NCBI GenBank assembly: GCA_001828645.1
Contig: MHZD01000050.1
Location: 1-13,369 of the forward strand
Direction: 5' to 3'
Source: Planctomycetes bacterium RIFOXYC2_FULL_41_27
GTDB taxonomy: Bacteria; Planctomycetota; Brocadiia; Brocadiales; Brocadiaceae
Length of the DNA: 13,369 bases
This document shows positions 5,292 to 11,650 of the stretch, one piece after another (the stretch's first letter is position 1; each line of letters starts with the position of its first letter). The translations under genes were made by a program, and so were the position numbers. A model generated the notes under the pieces. It was not told where the DNA came from. It saw nothing but the letters and a program-made list of their open reading frames with translations, and did no database searches.

Positions 5292-6701
5292 TTAGTGGTG
5301 TTCCTCTTCCACGATAAATTCTACAGCATCATTGTAAGAATCTTTTCTATAGCCGAATAAAGACACCATAGTGCCTGCAGCAAGTCCGGTTATCCACGCA
5401 ACAATAAAGGTGACAAATACACCTTTGATTTGTGATCCTGGCACAACATTCTCGGCAATGAAGATAGCTGCCAAACCGCCCAACATACCGGGCATACCAT
5501 GGAGATTGTGGACACCACAGGTATCAATACCTTTTAAGGCCTTCTGAACACGGGGTTGAATGATAGCAAAACCGATCACACTCAAAATACCAGCAATGAC
5601 ACCCAGAAAGAGAGAAGCCATCGGCGTTGTATGGGCGCAGGAAGAACCAATTACCACGCCACCTGCAAGGGTTGCATTAGCCATATCTTCAATGGCGATC
5701 TTTTTCCTAATCATCGTGCTTGCAATGTAGGTAGCCAACGTTGCTCCACACAGTGAAAGAATTGTGTTTACAGCAGCCGTAGGCATCCTTGATATCTCAG
5801 CCGGTGCCGCACAGAATGATGGCCAGAATATCCACAGGACCATACTTCCCAGCATCGAGAATTGATTGCTTATCTTATCGGATTCGATTTTTTTATTAAA
5901 ATCTTCACTGGTGGTCATTCGCACAATCACACCCAGTCCGAAATACGCTCCAAACTGGTGAATAACGATAGAACCACCTGTATCAATGAGTTGCCCCTTG
6001 GGGATAATCCCCATACCGTTGTCTAACATAATCCATTCGTTCATCATATAGGATGGAACGAATATCAATGCCATGATAATATATTGGGACATCTTCAGCC
6101 TGCCCAGGAATGCACCTGTGGCAATCAATATACTCGCCGCACAAAATTCGGCAAGGATCAACCGATCCATCTTTAGCTCGGCAGGTTCCCCAAAAATACC
6201 CATTTTCTTGAGAAACATGTAATAAGGAATAACGATACTTACCGCAATATAGGTGGCGGTAACGGCGCCATAACCATATCTTCTGACGAAGACCATTAAA
6301 AATCCGAAACCGACCATCAGCATAGCCATAACATGTATTGCCTTGCCGTATTTCGCTAATTCAAGAAAATCCTCAAGAGCCGTAGCGACTGCACCTGTAG
6401 CTTCGGCTTTGTGAGAAGCAGATTCGGCACTGGCTTTTGCATGCGATTCCGCCGTGTTACCGGCAAGGAGAATATTATGGCTTCCAGGATTTACATCCGA
6501 TGCGTTCTCTATCGACGACCATGAATTCCAATCGTGCTGAACATCATTCATTGCGACCAATGGTTGATCCACCGATCGATTTTCTAATTCATTCCCAATC
6601 GCTTCGGCCCCACTGGTGGTATTTATCACCCCCAGCAAAGGGAAGCACAAAATACCCATGCATATAACGGCGTACAACTTCAAAAACCTTTTTATCACCA
6701 T
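5292..6701 (-). CDS. Rh-type ammonium/ammonia transporter (Amt/Mep/Rh family)
   Basis: A membrane channel that conducts ammonia/ammonium. The Rh subtype is indicated by HQFGAYFGL (248-256) and the stretch CGVHNLHGMPGMLGG (395-409), typical of Rh rather than classical AmtB. The twin pore histidines are His248 and His401, and the conserved Asp eight residues before the first is Asp240. At 469 residues it is long: a signal-peptide-like N-terminus (5-32) is followed by about 85 hydrophilic residues rich in His/Ser/Ala before the first channel helix (about 120-139). No GlnK/PII gene is next to it. Very strong Shine-Dalgarno (AAGGAGG, 6712-6718) and a strong terminator point to high expression of a single-gene transcript. 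Confidence 0.93.
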   Translation of the reverse strand: MVIKRFLKLYAVICMGILCFPLLGVINTTSGAEAIGNELENRSVDQPLVAMNDVQHDWNSWSSIENASDVNPGSHNILLAGNTAESHAKASAESASHKAEATGAVATALEDFLELAKYGKAIHVMAMLMVGFGFLMVFVRRYGYGAVTATYIAVSIVIPYYMFLKKMGIFGEPAELKMDRLILAEFCAASILIATGAFLGRLKMSQYIIMALIFVPSYMMNEWIMLDNGMGIIPKGQLIDTGGSIVIHQFGAYFGLGVIVRMTTSEDFNKKIESDKISNQFSMLGSMVLWIFWPSFCAAPAEISRMPTAAVNTILSLCGATLATYIASTMIRKKIAIEDMANATLAGGVVIGSSCAHTTPMASLFLGVIAGILSVIGFAIIQPRVQKALKGIDTCGVHNLHGMPGMLGGLAAIFIAENVVPGSQIKGVFVTFIVAWITGLAAGTMVSLFGYRKDSYNDAVEFIVEEEHH

Positions 6702-6711
6702 CTTGATTTGC

Positions 6712-6718
6712 CCTCCTT
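6712..6718 (-). promoter_or_regulatory. Strong ribosome binding site of the Rh transporter
   Basis: AAGGAGG on the minus strand, ten bases before the ATG at 6701. It fixes the start at the signal-peptide Met. Confidence 0.8.
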
Positions 6719-7189
6719 TTCTAATAATGTTTATGAGATTAGTGCATCACGCACAAATTTAAAATATTTGCTCAAATTAAAATAAATTATTGCTACAAGT
6801 GTAGTTTCTAATAATTTAATAACTGTATGATTTTAGCCACTAGGGGTGTGATTCTTTTCACTTTTAATCAATCGGCTTAAATTACAAACTATTTTTTTAC
6901 ACCCTTTTGTATTTATCTCTAATAAACATTTTTAACACTATTGCATATCGTTTCATGTTGATATTTCAGGGGATATATATATTCCATTTGATTAGAAATA
7001 TCAAGTGAAAAGTAGTGTAATTAAGAATAATAATTCTAATTTTATTCTCATGCAAACTAATGAACGATAATTCTGCTAGTATATAGCTAAATATGTGCCA
7101 AAATTTATTTGGTAAGAATGCTGCTTGCAATTAGTTAAAATGGATATGGTTAAGGTAAGAAATGTGGGATATTTGTAAAGATATGCGTT
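6719..7189. other. Long AT-rich non-coding region upstream of the Rh gene
   Basis: No credible gene. It must hold the Rh promoter, but I see no convincing sigma70 pair and no sigma54 -24/-12 pattern. It contains the 6958-7004 inverted repeat and small dyads such as CTACAAGTGTAG (6792-6803) and AGAATAATAATTCT (near 7024-7037). It is unusually long compared with other gaps here, so complex control is possible. Confidence 0.4.
6958..7004. repeat. Inverted repeat with 10-bp perfect arms
   Basis: TTGATATTTC (6958-6967) and GAAATATCAA (6995-7004), separated by 27 bases that include an AT-alternating core (GGGGATATATATATTCC). It may be an operator for the Rh gene or a hairpin past the lipoprotein gene; neither is established. 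Confidence 0.45.
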
Positions 7190-8692
7190 TTATTCACCCA
7201 TTAACTGCGTCTTTTTGAATTCATAATCTTCATCAGAGATAAGACCCTGCTCTCTTAGTTCATTAAGCTCTGATAACTTATCATCTTCGACCTCTTTTTC
7301 GTTAGGAGCGGGAATAAGGTCTTGTGGTTGTGGACTAGAAAGCTCATTAAGCTTATGTTTGTAATCTTCCTCAGTAATAAGTCCTTCATTATAAAGTTCT
7401 TTAAGCTCTTTAACCTTTTCATCGTCGCCTTCATCTTCAACGGTGTTTTCGAAAGGCATTGAAGCAGGCTTTTCTTCCGTTATGCCCGTGAGTTTACTTT
7501 TCTTGCTTTCGTAATCCTCTTCGGTGATTAAGCCTTCTTCTCTCATTTCTTCCAACAACTTCAACTTGTCGTCATCACTCTGCCGTACTTTTTCCTCTAT
7601 TTCAACCTCGCGCACTTCAGGCTCAGTCTCACCAGACAAACTTGGTGTATCCAATAGAGTTTCCCTATCTTCATGGGAAACATGTTCATTTGCTGGAATA
7701 TGCTCTTCCTGTTCTTCTATGGGCCATTCTTCTATCTGTGTCTTCTTTTTTGCTGGAGCTTTGGGTTCGGGTAACGCACCGATGTCCATGCCCTTAATAA
7801 GGGCATCCTTCTTTTCCTCGTACTCTGCAGCAGAAATCGTCCCTTCTTCTTTGAGTTCCAGTAATTTCGTAAGCTTTTCGTGCAAATCATAAATGTTTAT
7901 TGCAGGTTCTTCAGCAGGCGCTGATGTTTTTTTTGATTTCTTTTTTCCTTCTGAGGGAGACGATTTCCTGGCAGTAACCGAAGTCTTTTCATGCTCGTCC
8001 TCCGTATTCAATTCATCCGGAACAGGTGCTTTTACCTTCTTTCCAGCGACATTCTCTGATTTAACCACTGACTTTTTTTCTTCCTTAGCTCGGTATTCTT
8101 TAGTAACAAAGGCATCCTTCTCTTCTGTAATTTTTTCGGGTTTTTTCATAGCAAGTCTTTTTTCTTCCCTTTTAACCCGATCTGCCTTTTTTTTCTCCTT
8201 GATTCTTTTTTCATCCCTTCCGTCAAAGGGGGGAGAGAAAATGGAAACAGCTACAAAGGGCTCGCCGCCCGTATTGAGGAATTCGTGCACGGTCTTCGTA
8301 GGAATTTGCAAAATAGAACCTGGTTTTACCATATATCGCGTGCCATCAAGGGTGGCAATACCACTCCCCTTTTTTACATAAACAACCTCATCATGCCGCT
8401 TGTGGTAATGGGAACTCAGTTCCCCGTTTTCACGGACTTGAACAAGGTGCATGCTTGAATTTTTGTTCTCGCCCACGTCGGTAATTTTCACTTCTACATC
8501 TTCTCCAAGCGGATTTTTTTCGGCAACCTCCTCAATATTTTTCACCGTAGATGAATATACCTCCGGAAATTTCGTAGGGTGTTTTAATGATTCTACAAAG
8601 TTGGTTGGATAATACCGTACCGTTGTGCAACCAATAAAAGCCAGCGACAGGAGGGTAAATACAAAACGCAGAATAATTTTAATAGTGTTCAT
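7190..8692 (-). CDS. Lipoprotein with cupin domain and four SHOCT-like modules
   Basis: The 500-residue protein starts with a lipoprotein signal ending FIG-C (Cys22). A cupin domain covers about 75-155 and has both motifs: G-x4-H95-Y-H97-x4-E102-x6-G109 and G125-x5-P131-x4-H136-x3-N140. The probable metal ligands are His95, His97, Glu102 and His136. Next comes a Lys/Glu-rich, probably disordered linker (about 160-265). Then four copies of a roughly 29-residue module like the SHOCT domain (consensus L-x-E-L-x-x-x-G-L-I-T-x-E-D-Y-x-x-K-x-x-L): 273-301, 376-404, 426-453 and 472-500, the last ending at the C-terminus. SHOCT normally occurs once. Substrate and partner unknown. No clear Shine-Dalgarno; the signal peptide fixes the start. 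Confidence 0.85.
   Translation of the reverse strand: MNTIKIILRFVFTLLSLAFIGCTTVRYYPTNFVESLKHPTKFPEVYSSTVKNIEEVAEKNPLGEDVEVKITDVGENKNSSMHLVQVRENGELSSHYHKRHDEVVYVKKGSGIATLDGTRYMVKPGSILQIPTKTVHEFLNTGGEPFVAVSIFSPPFDGRDEKRIKEKKKADRVKREEKRLAMKKPEKITEEKDAFVTKEYRAKEEKKSVVKSENVAGKKVKAPVPDELNTEDEHEKTSVTARKSSPSEGKKKSKKTSAPAEEPAINIYDLHEKLTKLLELKEEGTISAAEYEEKKDALIKGMDIGALPEPKAPAKKKTQIEEWPIEEQEEHIPANEHVSHEDRETLLDTPSLSGETEPEVREVEIEEKVRQSDDDKLKLLEEMREEGLITEEDYESKKSKLTGITEEKPASMPFENTVEDEGDDEKVKELKELYNEGLITEEDYKHKLNELSSPQPQDLIPAPNEKEVEDDKLSELNELREQGLISDEDYEFKKTQLMGE
7193..7876 (-). repeat. Four coding SHOCT-like repeats in the lipoprotein gene
   Basis: Modules at 7790-7876, 7481-7567, 7334-7417 and 7193-7279. 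Modules 2-4 are closest to each other (EEGLITEEDY, NEGLITEEDY, EQGLISDEDY); the first is diverged (EEGTISAAEY). This fits stepwise duplication toward the C-terminus. Confidence 0.8.
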
Positions 8693-8700
8693 TAATATGA

Positions 8701-8713
8701 TAGCGTATCGCTA
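8701..8713. promoter_or_regulatory. Small dyad TAGCG-TAT-CGCTA before the lipoprotein ATG
   Basis: Perfect 5-bp arms just upstream of the ATG at 8692, where a ribosome binding site would be expected. It could be a tiny hairpin or operator that limits translation or transcription. Confidence 0.3.
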
Positions 8714-8780
8714 ATTTTCAGAGTTTTCCTAAAAGATGTATTCGATGACATGCCACCTTATTTACGGCCGATTTTAATGC

Positions 8781-8804
8781 ATCTTTTGTATTAAAACAAA
8801 AGAT
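8781..8804 (-). promoter_or_regulatory. Palindrome centred on the lipoprotein -10 box
   Basis: Arms ATCTTTTGT (8781-8789) and ACAAAAGAT (8796-8804) flank exactly the six bases 8790-8795, which on the minus strand read TTTAAT, the proposed -10. A protein binding this site would block the promoter. Confidence 0.5.
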
Positions 8805-8818
8805 ATATGGTATTGCAA
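8790..8818 (-). promoter_or_regulatory. Probable sigma70 promoter of the lipoprotein gene
   Basis: Minus strand -35 TTGCAA (8813-8818), 17-bp spacer, -10 TTTAAT (8790-8795). Leader of about 90 bases. Confidence 0.45.
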
Positions 8819-8864
8819 GTGCGTATTTAAAATGCTTGAGGTATTATCTATAAGGCACCTTATG

Positions 8865-8895
8865 TTTTGTCAATAAGTTCATTGACATTTTGTCA
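8865..8895. promoter_or_regulatory. Clustered TGTCA half-sites (putative operator)
   Basis: TTTTGTCA occurs at 8865-8872 and again at 8888-8895, 23 bp apart. Between them ATTGACA (8881-8887) forms the exact dyad TGTCAAT-n6-ATTGACA with the first and TGACA-TTT-TGTCA with the second. The cluster overlaps the -35 box of the DUF362 gene. Confidence 0.45.
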
Positions 8896-8910
8896 GCTTA
8901 TTTCTATCAT
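8882..8910 (+). promoter_or_regulatory. Strong sigma70 promoter of the DUF362 gene
   Basis: Consensus -35 TTGACA (8882-8887), 17-bp spacer, -10 TATCAT (8905-8910, 5 of 6). The predicted transcription start, about seven bases on, falls on the ATG at 8917, implying a leaderless mRNA. Confidence 0.65.
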
Positions 8911-8916
8911 GAAAAT

Positions 8917-9948
8917 ATGAGAGTAAACAAAGAGAGAAGACGGTTTCTTAAAAAAACCTTACAAATAGGTGGTGGTATTTGTGCATCCGCAATCATTGGA
9001 AGGTCAGTGATGGACTATACCTCATGTATTTCATGGGGTGGCGAAGCGCTTACAACATACCCATCCGATGTGGTTATCGCACGCAATGACAACATTCTCG
9101 CAGAAACTGGAAACTTAAGAGAAAATATAGTTTCAGGTTTACTACACAAGGCTGTGATGCAGTTAACCAACGCCCCATCGCAAGAAAAGGCATGGCAGAC
9201 CCTTTTTAAACCTGATGAAGTTATCGGTATAAAATTAAACTGCCTCTCAGGTAAAACGATGTCTCCTCACGTAACGGTTGTAGAGTCTATCATCCAGGGT
9301 TTAAAATTTGCTGGCGTTAAAGATAAAAATATAATCGTATTTGAGCGGAACAATCGAGAACTTGAGACTGCCGGATTCCGCGTCCGACGTATGACAGATG
9401 GTGTTCGATGTTTTGGCACAGATGAACTACCAGGCGGTGGTTACGGGGCAGAACTGCAATTCGCCGGCAGCGTCGGAACATGTTTTAGCAAAATAGTATC
9501 GCATCTGTGCACCTCAATTATTAACGTTCCCGTCCTAAAAGACCACGATCTGGCTGGTATCAGCGTGGCCATGAAAAACTTCTTTGGCGTTATCCATAAT
9601 CCCAATAAATATCACGGTAATAATTGTAATCCTTTTATTGCAGAGTTAAATACCCATCCCTATATTGCTGATAAGGTAAGACTAATTGTATGCGATGCCC
9701 TTCTGGCACAATATAATGGCGGACCGAGTTACAAACCGAAATGGACATGGAATTACAACGGAATTATCGTGGGTAGAGACCCCGTTGCACTGGATCGGAT
9801 ATGCCATACTATAATTGAAGAAAAACGAAGTGAAATGAGGCTTCCTTCCTTAAAACAGGCAAAGCGTGAACCCAAATATATCTCAACTGCTGCCGCGTTA
9901 GGACTGGGCGTGGATGACCTTTCTAAAATCAAACTGGTACATGTATAA
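8917..9948 (+). CDS. Tat-exported DUF362 domain protein
   Basis: A 343-residue protein of the DUF362 family, whose function is largely unknown. The N-terminus ERRRFLKK plus a hydrophobic stretch (16-30) is a twin-arginine signal, so it is exported folded, probably with a cofactor or metal. Family blocks: EVIGIKLNC (101-109), HVTVVESIIQGLKFAG (118-133), INVPVLKDHDLAGISVAMKN (202-221) and GRDPVALDRI (286-295). No ferredoxin-like CxxC cluster, unlike some DUF362 proteins. I choose ATG 8917 instead of an upstream TTG at 8890, because the TTG lies inside the promoter spacer and only ATG 8917 puts the twin arginines near the N-terminus. No Shine-Dalgarno precedes it. It is divergent from the cupin lipoprotein. 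Confidence 0.85.
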   Translation: MRVNKERRRFLKKTLQIGGGICASAIIGRSVMDYTSCISWGGEALTTYPSDVVIARNDNILAETGNLRENIVSGLLHKAVMQLTNAPSQEKAWQTLFKPDEVIGIKLNCLSGKTMSPHVTVVESIIQGLKFAGVKDKNIIVFERNNRELETAGFRVRRMTDGVRCFGTDELPGGGYGAELQFAGSVGTCFSKIVSHLCTSIINVPVLKDHDLAGISVAMKNFFGVIHNPNKYHGNNCNPFIAELNTHPYIADKVRLIVCDALLAQYNGGPSYKPKWTWNYNGIIVGRDPVALDRICHTIIEEKRSEMRLPSLKQAKREPKYISTAAALGLGVDDLSKIKLVHV

Positions 9949-9968
9949 AAACATAGCGTAAAAATATA

Positions 9969-10044
9969 TCACCCTCCCTTAATCCCTCCCATCAAGGGAG
10001 GGAAAGTTTCCTCGCCCCTTGTGGGAGAGGGTCTGGGTGAGGGG
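9969..10044. repeat. C-rich/G-rich hairpin repeat after the DUF362 gene
   Basis: Starts TCACCCTCCCTTAATCCCTC and ends with GGGAGAGGGTCTGGGTGAGG plus GG, with internal stem CCCTCCCATCAAGGGAGGG. It resembles the element at 4249-4358 in composition and layout and lies 20 bases past the stop. It probably folds strongly in RNA and may end the DUF362 transcript. Confidence 0.55.
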
Positions 10045-10083
10045 TATTTTCGTGTCTATAGATATAAAGATAAGTAAAATCTA

Positions 10084-10112
10084 TTGAATGACACTGTACC
10101 CTCTGTTATAAT
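10084..10112 (+). promoter_or_regulatory. Strong sigma70 promoter
   Basis: -35 TTGAAT (10084-10089), exactly 17 bp, perfect -10 TATAAT (10107-10112). Predicted start near 10119. The next gene starts 130 bases away, with a terminator in between. Confidence 0.7.
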
Positions 10113-10118
10113 TTTGCG

Positions 10119-10198
10119 CGTATGAGTGATTCAGCAGGGGTTGAAGATTTTCAGCCACTGCAGGTAACTTAGGTCATGTCTCGTACATGACCTTTTTT
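10119..10198 (+). ncRNA. Candidate small RNA or attenuating leader (about 80 nt)
   Basis: Bounded by a strong promoter and an intrinsic terminator. Two hairpins: 10134-10161 (GCAG / CTGC, one G-A mismatch, then GGTTGAA / TTCAGCC with one G-U pair, loop GATT) and the terminator hairpin 10171-10193 with its T-run. The first hairpin resembles the palindrome at 2024-2047. No recognisable known RNA family. It could be a free-standing small RNA, or a leader that stops most transcription before moeB at 10242. No convincing short ORF. Confidence 0.45.
10171..10198 (+). terminator. Intrinsic terminator upstream of moeB
   Basis: Perfect 9-bp arms AGGTCATGT and ACATGACCT, five-base loop, T-run 10193-10198. 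It sits 44 bases before the moeB ATG and over 220 bases after the DUF362 stop, so it is not simply the end of that gene. Confidence 0.88.
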
Positions 10199-10241
10199 AT
10201 GTATAAAGATCTCCTTAATAAAAACCAATAGGAAAAATAAG

Positions 10242-11057
10242 ATGTCATCACCGTTTACAGAAGAACAAATAAAGCGTTATTCTCGTCATATCGTCCTCCC
10301 GGAAGTGGGGGGAAAAGGTCAACTTAAGCTTCTAAAAGCCAAGGTGTTTTTGGTAGGTGCGGGCGGACTGGGATCTCCAGCGGCATTTTACCTTGCCGCA
10401 GCAGGCATAGGAAGGATCGGTATTGCTGACAGCGATATTGTAGACCACTCAAATCTGCAACGGCAAATTCTGCATTCCACCAAAGATATTGGGCGCTCCA
10501 AGGCAATCTCTGCCAAGGAGACACTGGAGGCTTTAAATCCTGATATCGAGGTCGTTCCTTATACAGAACGACTCACTTCAGAAAATATCCTCGATATCAT
10601 TAAGGACTACGATGTCATCCTTGATGGGGCTGATAACTTTCCAACACGGTATCTTGTGAACGATGCCTGCGTATTCCTCAAAAAACCCCTCTCTCACGGC
10701 TCAATCTTCAGATTCGAAGGACAGGTTACTACCATTGTACCCTTCGAAGGGCCTTGCTACCGGTGCCTGTATGAGTCGCCACCCCCACCGGGTCTCGTTC
10801 CTTCATGTCAGGAGGCAGGGGTCCTGGGTGTATTGCCAGGAGTTATAGGCTCTATCCAGGCCACAGAGGTTGTGAAACTCATTCTGGGCAAGGGAGAGAT
10901 ATTAAAAGGAAAATTGCTTATCTATGATTCTCTAAACATGGATTTTAAAAAGGTAGAGATACATAAAAATCCCAATTGCCCGGTATGCAGCGACAAGGCT
11001 ACAATCAAGGAACTCATCGATTACGAAGAGTTTTGCCATGCCCACGTTGGATCTTAA
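10242..11057 (+). CDS. moeB: MoeB/ThiF/HesA-type E1-like adenylyltransferase
   Basis: Adenylates the C-terminal Gly-Gly of a ubiquitin-like sulfur carrier (MoaD, ThiS or similar) using ATP, preparing it for sulfur transfer in molybdopterin, thiamine or related synthesis; cytosolic. The 271 residues match the MoeB/ThiF size. Seen: RYSRHIVLPEVG (12-23), nucleotide loop GAGGLGSP (39-46), HSNLQRQ (69-75), Lys87, DGADNFPTRY (128-137), and zinc-site pairs CYRC (172-175) and CPVC (246-249). Cys189 in PSCQEAG is at the place of the conserved catalytic/persulfide Cys. No carrier protein is adjacent, so MoeB versus ThiF cannot be settled. A weak AGGA lies before ATG. A rhodanese follows 133 bp downstream. 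Confidence 0.88.
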   Translation: MSSPFTEEQIKRYSRHIVLPEVGGKGQLKLLKAKVFLVGAGGLGSPAAFYLAAAGIGRIGIADSDIVDHSNLQRQILHSTKDIGRSKAISAKETLEALNPDIEVVPYTERLTSENILDIIKDYDVILDGADNFPTRYLVNDACVFLKKPLSHGSIFRFEGQVTTIVPFEGPCYRCLYESPPPPGLVPSCQEAGVLGVLPGVIGSIQATEVVKLILGKGEILKGKLLIYDSLNMDFKKVEIHKNPNCPVCSDKATIKELIDYEEFCHAHVGS

Positions 11058-11086
11058 TACAACAATCTGTGATATTTATTGATATA

Positions 11087-11116
11087 AATCTGTGTAATCT
11101 GCGAAATCTGTGGTTT
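11087..11116 (-). repeat. Dispersed 'cacagattt-cgcagatt-acacagat' repeat
   Basis: On the minus strand it reads CCACAGATTTCGCAGATTAC followed by ACAGATT. Related fragments lie at 352-390 and 13262-13290. It separates moeB from the rhodanese gene. Confidence 0.55.
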
Positions 11117-11190
11117 CTGTAGCTACTGCAAAACTTGGCGTATTGTTTAAAGACAAATAATCGATAAATATTTTTAAAAAGTGTGGCAAG

Positions 11191-11646
11191 ATGATTGTTA
11201 AAAGAAATCCACAATGGATAAACATCGCAATATTGACTGTAGGTACGATTTTATTCTCGAACGTCGTTGCAGGTATTTTCATCGTTGAAAGGCTTCATGC
11301 AGGCGAAAAGCAACTGAAAACACAAACTGAAGTGAATAACATATCACCAAAGCAAGCCAAAGAGTTAATGGACAAGGCAAAAGACGTGTTTGTGCTTGAT
11401 GTGCGAACTGAGGAAGAATACAAGGAAGTTCACATCAAGGATGCCCATCTTATTCCGATCAAGGAACTGGAGCAGAATATCAATAAAATTCCCAAAGACA
11501 AGAAAGTAGTTGTTCATTGTGCAGCCGGAAAACGCAGCGCCAGGGCATGTGAGGCACTAAAAGACAAGGGATTGAAAGAGTTGTATAACCTGGAGGGTGG
11601 AATTAATAAGTGGCAGGCAGAAGGCTATCCGGTGGAAAAACCTTAA
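11191..11646 (+). CDS. Membrane-anchored rhodanese domain protein
   Basis: A single rhodanese domain (about 52-147), the fold that carries sulfur as a cysteine persulfide. The active-site loop is CAAGKRS with Cys110; LDVRTEEEY (69-77) and LEGGINKW (134-141) are the other family marks. The N-terminus has a hydrophobic helix (about 10-33) after a short basic head, so it is a signal anchor or an uncleaved signal peptide: the domain would lie outside the cytosol, or in an internal compartment if the host has one. It follows moeB in the same direction, but different cell sides argue against direct sulfur relay. It converges on the SagB-like gene with only four bases between stops. Weak ribosome binding site. 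Confidence 0.88.
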   Translation: MIVKRNPQWINIAILTVGTILFSNVVAGIFIVERLHAGEKQLKTQTEVNNISPKQAKELMDKAKDVFVLDVRTEEEYKEVHIKDAHLIPIKELEQNINKIPKDKKVVVHCAAGKRSARACEALKDKGLKELYNLEGGINKWQAEGYPVEKP

Positions 11647-11650
11647 TTTA

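Noticed and set aside
6702..7189. Possible sigma54 promoter for the Rh transporter
   Set aside because: No GG/GC pair at -24/-12 spacing on the minus strand; TGCAA and GTGCC strings are in the wrong order and spacing.
7524..8381. Two plus-strand Ser/Phe-rich frames
   Set aside because: Mirror translations of the Lys/Glu-rich lipoprotein gene; composition is the expected artefact.
8890..8916. TTG start nine codons upstream for the DUF362 protein
   Set aside because: It falls in the spacer of a near-consensus promoter and would push the twin-arginine motif away from the N-terminus.
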